Assembly: GCA_963082975.1 (NCBI GenBank) | Contig: OY720344.1 | Span: forward strand, 69,902,546 to 69,966,545 | Direction: 5' to 3' | DNA length: 64,000 nt | Source: Labia minor | Lineage: Eukaryota; Arthropoda; Insecta; Dermaptera; Spongiphoridae | Shown here: positions 11,809 through 24,300 of the stretch, in pieces | How positions within the stretch are numbered: position 1 is the stretch's first letter | How the letters are laid out: every line of letters starts with the position of its first letter | The notes under the pieces: generated by a model | Told to the model about the DNA's origin: nothing | What the model saw: only the letters and a program-made list of their open reading frames with translations | Database searches by the model: none | Program-made: the position numbers and the translations under genes

Positions 11809-13448
11809 ATGTTATCAAATTTTTTTATTAACATTATATCGTTATTGTTAATAAATATTTACTTTATTCAAAAACTATCGATTATTAAATAATGGGGCTA
11901 TTAACACACTCATTCATTCTGTGTGTTAATATATAATAGAATATACTAACAGAATTCACAATCATCCATCCCGAGACAAATAGTCAAACCGTAAGACAAA
12001 CATAAATAAATAAAAGATTCATTTATCGATTATAAAAGTTTTCGCATCATTGCCGCCGTTGAAATAATATAAAACTTTCTAATATATTCTATATGTATTT
12101 ATTTCGAATATTAAAATAAAATATTATGTATGTATAAACATATAAAGTCGGTTGCCGCCTATTCGGGGTAGAAGTGTTTTATGATCAGTACAATGAATCC
12201 TCTCATCCTTTATCTTGATTTTCTTAATGGGAGGCAGCTACTTCTTATTTCAAGAAGCGTGCTGCTTCTGAGACTGCGTGGCGGCTTTATTAATAATATT
12301 AAGAATAATTTATCTATAAAAATCTGTTTATTACTTATAACTGAGACTTTTGAGAACTTTCATATTTATTCAAGGATTACTATTATAATGAACTACATAG
12401 ATCTATAATATTATATATTCGAATTGTATTATACATAGTGCATAATTCTTACTGATAAATTCTATAAATAAATTACAAATACTAGAACTAACTATAATAA
12501 AGAAAATAAAAAAAAATATTTATAATAATAGTTTCATTGGAATAAATGTAGGTATAAATATTTTTTTTATTTTTCTATTATTAAATAGTATTTCTTTTGG
12601 TTAAATCTCTATTTTATTTAAATAATCTCTGTTTAATACTTTTAGAAGCTAACCGGTTGTTTTTAAATCTCAAGACTGAGAAACCGGTTGTTAATTGTCA
12701 ATTGTAATGATAATTACTGGGTAATTTCTATTTACTCCTCCTTTAATCATAGAGATTCTTGTCCATGAATCAAAAAAAAAGAATATTTAAATTAATCATA
12801 GGATCTGATAAAATCAAAGAAATTTGTATAATTAAATGTTAATAAAAAAGAAAATAATATACAAGTTCTATATCTTATTTTGTATTTGTAATTTTACAAA
12901 TTTTTCTATCAGATGTTTAGTTTAAGCTACTCGTGTTTTTCAGAAGTAGAAAAAAAGTTTTTTTATTAAACACAAAAACAATAAAAAAAATCAATTAAAT
13001 TTTAGAACTAATAATTGTCTTAATTACTTAATCTTTTGCTTGATTTAATTATTAATTAAAAAATACAAATTGATTATTAATAAGAATATTTTCTATTTAC
13101 TACTTTCACACACTCTCTGACCTTTATAAAATATTCCCGGTAAAAACATAACGATGTAAATGTTTTTTTCAAAATTTAAGTTTGTTAATAATAATTTAAT
13201 TACTGAAATGATAATGATTAGTCATTAAAATAAAATTATCATAGTATAATCAAATCATAATAAATCAAATAGGTGAGAATTAATTGAAAAAAATAATTCT
13301 TCATCACAATAATAAACCATATTCCTCTACGATTAGAAGCCCACGGCTTGTTTTAGATAATAAAAATGTTTCGATTGATGTAAATAGAATAACTCTAATG
13401 AAATAACTAATAAAGAATTTCCTACCTGAGAGTATCCATATATATATA
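11809..13448. other. A+T-rich interval, no gene seen
   Basis: A slightly GC-richer patch at 12150-12290 (short ORF 12181-12408 with hydrophobic residues) has no recognisable homology and no splice context. The remainder is A/T runs. Confidence 0.5.
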
Positions 13449-13600
13449 CTAGCTGCTCAGAGCGCCTTCGGCGCTCTTCACACCTAGACGGGGGCTCCGC
13501 CCCCTGTACCCCCGAGTGGTACATAGTATTTGGTTGAAAGTAGTAAAAGGTTTTCATCCATTTTGTTTCAATCAGTATATTACATAAAACATTCATTTCT
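13449..13600. repeat. Repeat family F, copy 1 (GC-hairpin block)
   Basis: CTAGCTG-CAGAGCGCC-TTC-GGCGCTCT makes an 8-bp perfect hairpin, followed by a second GC hairpin (GGGGGCTCCGCCCCC). The same block, shortened, is at 26950-27006. The minus-strand ORF over it (13333-13596) is only a translation of the repeat. Confidence 0.7.
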
Positions 13601-13675
13601 TTTTGTGTTCTTATTTAAAATATATTTTAATTTAATCAGTAAATTAATTATATATATTATTATTGTATATGTTAT

Positions 13676-14215
13676 ATCTATCTATCTCTGACTCTAAGGA
13701 ACTCGAAAGTTCTTAGCCGCAGCAACCACATTTCTCCAAGTGTCCCTATCCTGGGCCTTGTCCCATCTCTCTTACGTCCCTTCCTACGCGTACTTGGTCT
13801 TCCAAGCGGACGTTTTCTAATCGGTCTCCCCACCAATATCTTTTTTCTCTCCCATTCTAGCCACGTGCCCCGCCTATCGCAGCCTTCTCGCTTTAATAAC
13901 CCTAACTATTTCTGGAGATGCACAGAGGTCATGAAATTCCTCGTTATGCAGTCTCCGCTATTCCCCGGTGACCTCATCTTTCTTTGGCCCATAAATGCTG
14001 GGAAGAATCCTATTTTCAAATACTCTGAATCTACCCTCATCTCCTAAGGACCATACCTCTCACCCATGTAATATAATAGGCAAAATAATTGTTTTATATA
14101 TTTTAATTTTGATTCCCTTTGATAATAATTTTGATGAGATAAGCCTCTTTACTGCATGATAACAGGCGTTTCCCGATTGCAACCTCGATTTAAATTCTTC
14201 TCAAATATTATTATC
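13676..14215 (-). pseudogene. LINE 3'-end remnant (reverse transcriptase C-terminal region)
   Basis: Read on the minus strand, the fragment encodes, with frameshifts and stops, the segment downstream of the reverse transcriptase palm of an arthropod non-LTR retrotransposon: LQSGNACYHAV, LLSKGIKIKIYKTIILP, FRVFENRILPSIYGPKKDE, VTGE...RRLHNEEFHDL, GHVARMGEK, and a C-terminal AQDRDTWRNVV. The 3' end on the left carries a GATA/ATAG-type short tandem repeat, as many LINEs do. It is truncated at its 5' end. Similar copies lie at 21960-22570, 24893-25145, 27007-27365, 59316-59480 and 60700-60905. Confidence 0.85.
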
Positions 14216-14259
14216 CTTCGTGATTACATTCAACAAATATATTTCGATCAGATTTATTC

Positions 14260-14470
14260 AACAATTTATTTTGAATAAGATATTCTTTAATTATCATTTT
14301 AAATGAATATTTTAGTATCATTTTAAATGAATGAATGAATGAAAATTCAAATTTTATATATAGTTTTTCTATATATGTTTATTTATGCACAAAAAATTAA
14401 TTGACATAATTATTAATTTAATAAAATAAAATTTAATAAAAATAATTTAATAAAATAAAGTAATTTAATA
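14260..14470. repeat. Fragment related to the hAT element's non-coding part
   Basis: Repeats of ATTTTAAATGAATG and the following block ending in ACAAAAAATTAATTGACATA match the non-coding part of the hAT element (36355-36475 and 37050-37160). It contains a simple AATTTAATAAAATAAA tandem tract. No coding sequence. Confidence 0.6.
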
Positions 14471-14571
14471 AAATAAAATTTAATAAAAATAATTTAATAA
14501 AATATTAAAATAGTAAAAATTAATAAATTTGTAAAAAAAATATTTAATACTTAAAATAAAAAAATGTGCCT

Positions 14572-14616
14572 TTGCGAGTTTCGAACTGGGGAATGAGATA
14601 ACACCTTAGCTCGCAA
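14572..14616 (-). repeat. tRNA-like stem, possibly a SINE head relic
   Basis: On the minus strand TTGCGAG and CTCGCAA form a perfect 7-bp stem around a B-box-like GTTCGAAAC and an A-box-like GCTAAGGTG. At 45 nt it is too short for a tRNA. A T-run follows on the plus-strand right side. Confidence 0.3.
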
Positions 14617-14803
14617 TTTTTTTTTTTTTTCAATTTAAAGAGTGTTTATTAGCCAAAATTTTTACAATAGTTGCTTATCAGAACATACAAAAGATGAAAG
14701 TTACAATATTTACAAGATTAAATTGTTTCTTTTGCGATCATTTATTGATACGCTATTACAATTTTACTTACTTATGTTAAATTTTATTTACATTTGTTTT
14801 CTT

Positions 14804-16108
14804 TTTTTACCGACCGACGATAGTAAGGGAGGTATTGTTTTCACACCAAATTTCACATGTGGAGATTTTTACATATCTCCACGAATCATGCATTTTCTTA
14901 ACAGAAAAAAGTATTTTTAGCATGATGTCTGTCCGTCCGTCCGTCTGTCCGTCTGTCCGTCTGTCCGTCCGTCCGTCCGTATAGATGTGTACAGCCTGAA
15001 CGGCTGAACGGATTTTGATGAAATTTGGTATATTTACTTAATGCATCAGTGGGATGAATTGATCAACTTTTGGTGCAAATCCGGAAACCGGAAGTGGTAG
15101 TATTAGCGATCGACGATAAGAAGGGAAGGGTTATTTTCGCACCAAATTTCACATAAGGAGATTTTTACCGACCGACGATAGTAAGGGAGGTATTGTTTTC
15201 ACACCAAATTTCACATGTGGAGATTTTTACATATCTCCACGAATCATGCATTTTCTAAACAGAAAAAAGTATTTTTAGCATGATGTCTGTCCGTCCGTCT
15301 GTCCGTCCGTATAGATGTGTACAGCCTGAACGGCTCAACCGATTTTGATGAAATTTGGTATATTTACTTAATGCATCAGTGGGATGAATTGATCAACTTT
15401 TGGTGCAATTCCGGAAACCGGAAGTGGTAGTATTAGCGATCGACGATAGGAAGGAAAGGGTTATTTTCACACCAAAGGAGATTTTTTTATCTATCACCAC
15501 GATTCATGCATTTTGTATTGGTTTTATCCTCGAAAAAAATCATATTTATTAGTTTTTTCTTGATTTAAAATTATATGACGTCATCCAGCCATGCATGACG
15601 TCACAGCCTGGTCTTGCATATATATTATAAATAAAATAAAATTAAAAATGTTTATATTTATTATTTATGTATCCATATCTGTTTTTTATTACATTAATAG
15701 ATATATGAAAATTATTTGAAATTGTTTCTGTAGCTGGAAATTAATTTATTTCAAACCGTCGGTCGGTTCGGACCTGGCCACAGGTCAACTTATTTTACAT
15801 ATCACCACGAATGTATTGGTTTTATCCTCGGGAAAAATCATCTTCATTATGTTTTTGTTAATTTAAAATTATATGACGTCACCCAGCCCTTCATGACATC
15901 ACAGCCTCGGGTAACGCCGGCAACGCCGGCTACTTCAGCTATATATTATAAATAAAATAAAATTAAAAATATTTATGTTATATCCATATCTGTTTTTTAT
16001 TACATTAATAGATATATTAAAATTATTTGAAATTGTTTCTGTAGCTGGAAATTAATTTATTTCAAACCGTAGGTCGGTTCGGACCTGGCCACAGGTCAAC
16101 TTATTTTA
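14804..16108 (+). repeat. Repeat family A, head-to-tail array of three partial or full copies
   Basis: Copy 1 (14804-15161) is a 5' half, copy 2 (15162-15795) is full length, and copy 3 (15796-16108) is a 3' half. The 5' end is TTTTTACCGACCGACGATAG; a variable (GTCC/GTCT)n tract follows (14926-14980 in copy 1, shorter in copy 2), then CGGCTGAACGGATTTTGATG. The 3' half carries ATGACGTCA and ends near CCACAGGTCAACTTATTT, just after CGTCGGTCGGT, the inverted complement of the 5' ACCGACCGACG. No protein is encoded. The layout recalls GTCY-containing DINE-1/mini-me type elements, but a Helitron relationship is inference. Confidence 0.85.
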
Positions 16109-16204
16109 CTTAAGCATATTTTAAGTTTAATATACATATAATCAGGGTTGTGAGTGTCATCTCACCAGGAAAGGCTACCTTAGCTACCATTAATCATTCT
16201 CATT

Positions 16205-16465
16205 TTCAAATTTCCTTTTAGGATATATATAGATGTCAAATTATCGGCAGCAGTGCCTCTATGATCTAGCATTGTAACTAAACTATTTTTAGGTAAATAC
16301 CACCTCCTGGACACACCTTGGCAATTAGCGGTTTGGTAATAAAACTATACCTTCTTTGAGACCTACTGAATATGAATAAAAAATTTCATAAGAATCGGCC
16401 CAGCCGTTTCGGAGGAGTATGATTTCAAAGTTTTGTTAAACGAGAATTTTATATATAAGATATAT
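16205..16465. repeat. Dispersed repeat with CCGTTTCGGAGGAGT motif (LINE 3' tail-like)
   Basis: Contains GCCTCTATGATCTAG, shared with 27713-27727, and AAGAATCGGCCCAGCCGTTTCGGAGGAGT followed by GAGAATTTTATATATAAGAT-type sequence, a combination I know from 3' tails of insect retroposons. It is bounded by TA-rich tracts. No coding sequence. Confidence 0.5.
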
Positions 16466-16925
16466 ATACATAATAACCAATTTAAAATCCATATTTATTT
16501 GACATTAACGAAGCATGTCATTTATTTGAACTAAATGTAGATAAAGATGTTTAGATAATTGAACAACCGTTCGAAAGATGAGCTAAAATACAAGTGTTGA
16601 ACAAAATACAATTAATCTTCAATACAATGTCAATCGAAACAGATGACTTACCGATAAAGAAATGAACAAGATTGATAAATTATTCAAGAACTATATAAAT
16701 TCGATGATTACATCATCACGGCTTTCCAATGACAGAATTATACAATAATTATTAGATGTTCTATAAAAATTTCTAATTGAGAGTTTGACCCATATTCAAA
16801 ATTCATTTTCAAAATTTTAATTCTATTTTAAAATTCAAATTAATTTAACATTCTATGGCACAAATTTTATCTGATAATTAATAATAATCAAGTAATTCAT
16901 ATTCAAAAAAATAAATTAAATTTTA
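16466..16925. other. A+T-rich interval, no gene seen
   Basis: Nothing supportable. Confidence 0.5.
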
Positions 16926-16927
16926 TT

Positions 16928-17210
16928 TTAGTGGAAAACAAATAATAAAAATATACCGAGTGTACAATGATGAAATGGAGAACGATAATATCGCAATGAA
17001 GTGTGGATAATTTCACTAAAAAATGTCGAATTAGAAGTATTATTGAATGAAGGTGATTTACAAACACAACTTGCATATGGAGCGTCTTCTAGTATGCATA
17101 TAAGGTGTTTCCATAAGAAATGGCAAAAATTTAGAGGGTCGACATGACAATATTTAACAAAGGATTGTGGCATGTTAAAACACAACACAGTGAAGTTCTA
17201 CGCTAAACCA
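16928..17210 (-). CDS. Candidate exon, unidentified cysteine-rich segment
   Basis: An 86-residue open frame on the minus strand is unusually balanced for this DNA and rich in Cys, His and aromatic residues (CHFLWKHLICILEDAPYASC, then LRYYRSPFHHC). Possible acceptors (TTTAG, CGTAG) precede it, and a weak donor (CTCG|GTATAT) follows HHCTLG, after which composition returns to background. Just upstream on the same strand, a consensus donor (GAGACAG|GTGAGTATG, near 17210) might end a preceding non-coding exon. I do not recognise the protein. It could also be a chance frame. Confidence 0.3.
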
Positions 17211-17221
17211 TACTCACCTGT

Positions 17222-18390
17222 CTCTAACTGACTAACTAACTAACTAATTCCTGAATCCAGTGGTTTAAATAAAAGCGAATCAATTATTAGGAGAAAAAAG
17301 GATTTTTATTTACAAATTATTAACAAGATTTAAAATTGGTAAGCATATAATATTGTAGCATAATTAAGTATTTTATATATTTTTATTTATTTTAAAATAA
17401 ATTATTTTATATTCTATTTTTCTAAAAAAAATATGTATTTAATGAATTTCAAAACCATGTAATAAATTCAGTGAATTTTAAATAAGAAAATAATATATAT
17501 ATTTCTTTTTAAATAAAAAATTTCCTTTCTCTGCCTTATTTTATTTTACAATCAACTGAACTTGTTTATATTTTACAAGTAAAATTCATTACCAATATTG
17601 TGGTATCCTTCGCATGTCTTGTTATATTGAAGTGAGAGATGTCGAACAGAGAGAAAACGAATTGGATGAATTCTTTCGAGGTAGAGCAGTTTCGTGATTG
17701 AAATGACATTGCCAGTTCAAGTTCATTGCTAATCATTTTTATAATTAAGTATTAAATGGTGTATAATATTTAAATTATTTGTGATATGTTATTTACCCTA
17801 TTATTAATTCTGCTACCGTTTCAAACATGAGTTGCTCCTCCCACGGCTAAACTCGCGCTCAAGAATTTTGTGATTCATTAAAAGGTGTAATTTTGTTGGA
17901 GAGTCAATCAACAAGATAAAGTATAATTATCCATAAATTAAAGTCCCGACTTTATCTTTTACACCTTGTTTACAAAATTCTTACTATCAATATAAAAACA
18001 CACGAACTTTCACTAGATTAAAATAAATATAAATACTATATTGATTTAAAGATATATTGTGTAATCTGAAAACACTTCCTTCATAGGAATTCCCGGAAGG
18101 GCCTGGCAAAGGGAGCGTGAGAAATTGAAAGAAATTTGATCGAAAATAAAATTTATATAAAAAATATTTGAGCTGTGGCCTGGCACAGAATCAACCGACA
18201 GAGGGTTTGAAATAATTTCAAAACAACATTATATATATATAGTATTAAAAGAAAAATATTTTTGAAGCTTGAATTAAAATGACAAAATTATACTATCTTG
18301 GATTTTATTTTTAGTTTAAATACTCAATCATTAATTACTACTATATTTTTAGTGAAAAATTTCCGACAATGTATATAATATTAATACTTT
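17222..18390. other. A+T-rich interval with one imperfect hairpin
   Basis: No gene seen. An imperfect inverted repeat lies at 17862-17981. Confidence 0.5.
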
Positions 18391-18395
18391 GGAAA

Positions 18396-18625
18396 CTACC
18401 ACTTCCGATTTCCGGATATAGACAAAAAGTTGATGCATTCATGCTACTGATGCATTAAATAAATATACCAAATTTTATCAAAATCCGTTGAGCCCTTCAA
18501 GCTGTACACGTCTATACGGACACACAATGCAAAATGCATGCTTCGTGGAGATATGTAAAAAATCTCAAGATGTGAAATTTGGTGTTAAAACAATAACTTC
18601 CCTTCCTATCGTCGGTCGGCAAAAA
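18396..18625 (-). repeat. Repeat family A, inverted 5' half
   Basis: Reverse-complement copy running from the CGGAAGTGG block back through the TTTTGATAAAATTTGG and GTGTGTCC parts to the terminal GCCGACCGACG (right edge). The GTCY tract is almost lost, and the 3' half of the element is missing. Confidence 0.8.
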
Positions 18626-20924
18626 GATTAAGAAATATATAGATATAGATTTTTATCTATTCTTTCTTAGGTGAGAAATATTTAAATAAATTCAAAATTT
18701 CTTTTATAAAAATACCTTCTAAAATAATATCATAAAAAAATGCTACATATTTTTATGTAAATATAGTTATAATAGTAATAAAAAATATTCGAAATAAATA
18801 ACTAAATAAAAATTAAGGCTTTTTTGTATCTTTTTCAATAAAATCTAATTGAAAAGCTCCTATTTTTGTTTTGTCTTGTGAGATTACTTGGTAATGATTT
18901 AACCTTGGGATTTCTTCGAGAAGAGAGTTCAATCAACTTTCCATACTAAACATTAACTTAGAGATGTGTCAGTGCCATCAACTCACAAAACAAATGAATT
19001 AACTTCAAATAAAATTTAAAAAAATAATGTTAATGAATACATTTATGTTAAATAATAAAAACAGTTTTTTTTTTATGTATAGTTTCAATTAAGAAAACAT
19101 TAAATCGTTAGAAGAATAAAATTGAAAAGATGAGAATGAAGAATATAAGGTTTAAGAAATAATTCAAATATTAATTTCAGAGAAAATCATCGAATAAAAA
19201 TAAATTTCAATTTTTATGAAGTTACGTAATTGATATACTTTTTTAACTACCTTATAATAGTAACGTGCCAAAAGGATTAAGAAAGTACAATCAAAAACAC
19301 TTTTTTTAAAAAATGAAATTTATTTTCAAAATTTCACTTAAACTTGTAGCGATTTTTTCAAGCAATAGGAATAGGAATAGGATTTATTTGAAATTTAAAA
19401 TATAGAAAATTTTTAATTAAAAAATAGGTTTGTATATAGGTCTTAGTTTTGGGAAAATTAATTTCGATGGATATTTTTCAAAATGAAATTCTTTTATCAG
19501 CAGAATCTGATTGAGAAGTTTTTTAATTTTTCTTTTTATTACCTAAAACAGTTTTAGACTGAAAAAATTATTTGCCAATGAATATATTTTGGAAATTGGA
19601 ATATTTCTAAAAGTATATATTTGGAAAAAACATTCCACAACCTGACAAAGATGAAATGAAAATAGAATAAGTATTTATTTATTAAAAATTCAACCATATC
19701 TTAAATATTTAAAATTCAAACTTCATTAATCTAAAATTCAATAACTAATCAATTACTTAACTCGTATTAAATAATTTTTTTTTGTTACATATATAACTAT
19801 ATGATTTATATTAAATTAAATGGTTAGAAATTGTTTATTTTAATTTTTCTATTCTAAACCCAAATGGCAAATAAAAGTTGTTTTGATGAACATTTGCACA
19901 AATTTATTAATACGATAATTTCTCTTGTTATTTGTTTTAATAACATTAAAAAATATAATTTAAAAAATTAAAGATTTTTTTTGACAAATACCTGCACAAT
20001 TTGAAAATAAAGTGTTCAAATAACAAGAACAATTTAATTCTAAGAATCAGATATTCATGTTAATTTGACGATATCTGTACGAATTTTCATAATTTGAAAA
20101 TAAATTTCAATTTTTTTAAAATAATTTAGTAAAGTATTGAGATGAATAATAATTGAATTCGCCTTCAGGAGGAATCCAACTTAAATTTTAAAATTGACCC
20201 TAATTGTCCTTATCTCATAATACCTAAATAAATGGCTCATCTGAATTCTTTTTAAAATAGATACTAATTTTTAAATTCCTATGAAGTAGTTAAATTTAGT
20301 AGTTTTACGTCTTAGTTTTTTGCGGTTCAAAATAAATACATTATTTAAAAAATTTACTGTATATACCTTTCTTTAAACATTCCAAATCCTATTGATTTAG
20401 CCTGAAAGCAATTTAGAGTCCTATTTTTGCGGTTCTTAATTTCATGACGTCCTGCTGAATAACTCAAGCAACAAATCATTCAGGGAAAAATAAATACAAG
20501 TGTCCTCTGAGACAAGTGTGAAAATGATTTGACCTCCCAACTGAATGCATAAATTTCCTTTTCATATACTTATAAATTTTAATATTTAAATAAGTCTTTT
20601 TTTTACTAATAGTAAAACCTCATATATTTCAAAAATCTATTACTATTATTTGCTTCAGAGTGAACAAAATTTTTATCTCATCTTTGAATAGTGAATAGTA
20701 AATGAGGCAGTAAAATAAAATTAGATTTATTATTTTTTATAAATCATTTTATGACAAACATGTATAAAATCTATGATACTAAGACTACTACTGAAACACA
20801 CCCACATTACTTTTGTTTCCTGATTTTTCTGTTCTAAAATTTTTATTTTGTGTTTTTTTTCATCATCCCAATATTTAATTGCAAATTTAATTACTAATAA
20901 AAAATATAAGTAGTAATGATATCT
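18626..20924. other. A+T-rich interval, no gene seen
   Basis: No coding, tRNA or repeat signal that I can support. The 78-residue frame at 20730-20966 (minus) partly translates the neighbouring SINE. Confidence 0.55.
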
Positions 20925-21198
20925 TCTTAAGGTGCAGTCTCCCTTTCGGACTTTGGCTATCATCATGACTAGGATAGCCTTAGAAGATGCCCAGCCATGC
21001 TAATTTTTCTTGTGAATGTTAATGCGGTGGTCTCCCGTTGCCTTCCGCATGTATAGAATCAGGAACTGACAGTTCTTAGAGCCGGAGGCAGCTGAGGTTA
21101 AATTGAATTTTATTAGACAAATTTGTTCTTAGTTGGAATCGAACGCCGACTTCATGTGTAGAAAATTGCTTTGCTACACTCTCGGCTAGCTGCCACCT
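20925..21198 (-). mobile_element. tRNA-derived SINE
   Basis: On the minus strand the head carries an RNA polymerase III A box (TAGCCGAGAGTG, 21188-21177) and a B box (GCGTTCGATTCC, 21146-21135) at tRNA-like spacing. A conserved-looking body follows, containing GGCAACGGGAGACCACCGC, then a 3' part with TCATGATGATAG. Length is about 270 bp. A target duplication was not found. The body does not match the other SINE in this window (39046-39225). Confidence 0.75.
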
Positions 21199-21955
21199 AT
21201 AGTAATCATATACTTACATGTAAAATTTTGAATGTATGGGTTAATAATAAAAATTAATTTTCGATATAAATTGAAAAATATTACATAAATAATTTAATAT
21301 TTTTATATATCTAAACATGGTTAATTCTCAAAGTAATTAATTTTTACATCCAAATATCTGTTTATTATTTAATCAATTATAATTTAAAAATTCTACATAA
21401 TGAGTAAATAAATAAATAAATAAATATAAATTTTACAAAAAAACAAAATAATCTGGAATAATAATATATTTGTCTGAAGGCTGTTTTGTTTGGAATAATT
21501 TTTTATATAAACCTACATATAATCAAATATTTTTTTCTTTTAAGTTCGCATCATGCACCTTCTTCATAAACAGTACAATATCTCGATGACATTTTTTTAC
21601 GATTAACGAATTAGGATTGAGAGTAAAAAGAAGTAGATGTCTATAATATTCAACTTGACATTCCATTTTAATGATGTAAATATTAATAGAAATTAGTTCG
21701 ACTAAAAAAAACACATATGTCGGTAAAACAAAACATCCTCTTTTGGATGACTTTCAACATTACACTATAAAAAACATGTAATAATATACCTAATGTTAAA
21801 ATTACTAAAAAAAAACAGCGTAAATTTAGTTGCCAACCTATTATTTGTACAGATAATCTACTAAGTATCCATCTCCGGATTGAGCTTGTGTTAAATAAAA
21901 GTTCATTTCTTCAGGGTTCAAGCTAAAATACTTTTTAGACTTGTCGTTTCGTTTT
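21199..21955. other. A+T-rich interval, no gene seen
   Basis: Nothing supportable; the 63-residue frame at 21523-21714 (minus) looks accidental. Confidence 0.5.
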
Positions 21956-21959
21956 TGTT

Positions 21960-22575
21960 GTCATTTTTTTATAATCTATTTATCCCTGTGGTTCTACGGA
22001 ACTGAAAGTATTCCTATATTCTGAGCCACAACCCTCTAATTCCTACCCTCTCCCATCTCTCTCACGTCCACCCACCATGTCCTTGGTCTTCCAAGCGGAC
22101 ATTTCCCACTCGGTCTCCCCACCAATATATTTTTCGCAATTTTTCCTCTCCCATTCTAGCCATGTGCACTGCCCATCGCAGCCTTTTGATAATTCTAACT
22201 AAATCTGGAGATGCATAGAGGTCATGCAATTCCTCATTATGCAGTCTTCGCTATTCCCGGTGACTTCATCTTTTTTGGCCCATAAATGCCGCGAAGAATC
22301 CTATTCTCAAATACTCTAAATCTACTTTCGTCTCCTAAGATCATAGACCATGCCTCACACCCAGACAATACAACCGGCAAAATAATTGTTTTATATATTT
22401 TAATTTGTATCCCCTTTGATAATAATTTTGATGCGATAAGCCCATTTACTGCATGATAACAGGCGTTTCCCGATTGCAACCTCGCTTTAAACTCTTTTCG
22501 AATATTATTATCCTTCGTGATTACAGATCCTAAGTATTTAAATTTTTCTGCATTTTCGAATTCTGATTTTTTTAT
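21960..22575 (-). pseudogene. LINE 3'-end remnant, same family as 13676-14215
   Basis: The longest copy of this family here. The minus strand reads EKFKYLGSVITKDNNI, ARLQSGNACYHAVNGL, IKIYKTIILPVVLSGCEAW, SRFRVFENRILRGIYGPKK and, after a frameshift, C-terminal ARMG-like pieces. An 80-residue uninterrupted part lies at 22479-22237. These motifs are the region C-terminal to the polymerase palm in arthropod non-LTR retrotransposons. The catalytic part is missing, so the copy is 5'-truncated and dead. Confidence 0.85.
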
Positions 22576-24029
22576 AAATGAAGAAAATGTTTTTTATATC
22601 ACAGGTCTGCGAATAGTTCAATAGACAGTATTCAGTCAGAACAAATCCTGTTTTTTTGAAAATTATTTTATGCCCTCTCATAATTTATATTTTATTATCC
22701 TCTTCTTAAGATCATTAATTATTCTTTGAATGCTTCTCATTCTCTAGCTCCATGATCTATGGGCTATAACTTCCTATCTAACAGAGCCTTCTAAAAGGTT
22801 CATAGAATTGACCAATAATTCCCCTAAAGTAAATTCATATTTAATATGGCAAATAATCTATATTCTAGTACTTATCTTAATCATCAGGTATTTGGGTCTC
22901 AATATCATTCCTGCTAATGAAAATTCTATTGTTCCTATTATATTCTATGTAAGTATAATTAAATATGATTATTTATTCAATAATTAATCTGATTTTTTAA
23001 CCATTTAATAAAATTTAAAAAAAAAATATTTTAGGAGTAGGGGTTGCTTTACCCCACTTATAATTATTACCGTGATTATATTTTAAAATACTTTTTTATA
23101 TGTGTTTACTATTATAATTTATTATAACCAATTCACAATATAATTAATCTTTTAAATTTTTTATATGTGCTAGGAAATAATTTTGTTTATTATTTAATAA
23201 ATCCTATGATGACTTATTTATTATATTAATTTGAATGAAATAGTTTAATTTCATTATTTTAATCAACTCACCATTTAAAATAATCTAATTAATGCTCTGG
23301 AAACAGAAAAATTAATTTAATTATCATTTTAATCTACTTAAATAATTATAAAATAAATGTTTACACAATTTCTTCTATTATGTAATAAATATTTCATTTA
23401 TAAGATGTGAATTGTAATTGTAGGTCGTCAAATGTATTAAGTGGTTCTAGGACCTTGACAATCACCTCTTCAGAAATTTTTTTCGTTTATATACCTAAGT
23501 TCAATTATATTTGATATTCTAAAAATGATCTAATAATTTCAAATGTTGTAATCACTTAATTAGATCAGGGTTTTATATTTATATAAACAAGTGTATTACG
23601 TATATATACAATCATTTAGAAGATTAATGGTTGAAATTATCATAATTTAGAAAATGTGTCAAAGAATATTAATTAAAGTACTTTAATACTATTATAATTA
23701 CTATAACATATGTTACACTAATAATATCCAAATAATCTCCTGTGGAGTTATTAGGGCCACGACACTTCCGCTAGGAAGTTATCGACAACGAAGAAGAATC
23801 TACATGGAATCGGAAAATTATTTAAATAAATAATAGGTGTTTGTGCATATATTGTGATCAGTGTCATCTATTGTTGAAGATATGAAGTATCAATGCAAAC
23901 AAACTAACGTATTAAATTCAATGATTTTGACATTTCTCTACATAAAATAACAGTTTCCCATTAGTATTATTGAATTATTTATTATATATAAACTCTAATC
24001 ATGGAACGCTCAAATTTGCATTGTTGAAA
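22576..24029. other. A+T-rich interval, no gene seen
   Basis: Nothing supportable on either strand. Confidence 0.55.
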
Positions 24030-24300
24030 TTAATTACTTTTGTTGTTTGATTTGAAGAAATCACTTATGGTGATGCTGCTCCGTCATATCCCAATTGTCG
24101 GTTTTGGTTTCAACGATTTCAAAGTGGTAATTTTGATGTCAATGAAAAAGAACAGCATGGAGGACCAAAAACATTTGAAGACAATGAATTACAAGACTTA
24201 CCCAGTTCTCCCAGGCAAAAAAAAGGACTTTTCTGTGGCGCATTGTGAATGGAGATGAAAAGTGGATCTACTACGACATCCCAATGTTAAACAAGATCTA
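24030..24300 (+). pseudogene. mariner transposase remnant, internally deleted
   Basis: With two frame changes the plus strand reads FDLKKS, then YGDAAPSYPNCRFWFQRFQS, GNFDVNEKEQHGGPKTFEDN (the N-terminal DNA-binding part of mariner transposases), then a direct jump to RIVNGDEKWIYYD, which contains the first catalytic Asp. The stretch normally linking the helix-turn-helix and catalytic regions is missing. The rest of the catalytic domain and the terminal repeats are absent. The 72-residue ORF here starts in the FDLKKS frame but then leaves the transposase frame. Confidence 0.85.

Noticed and set aside
24040-24258. 72-residue ORF as an independent gene
   Set aside because: After FDLKKS it is the wrong frame of a mariner remnant; the adjacent frame gives recognisable transposase.
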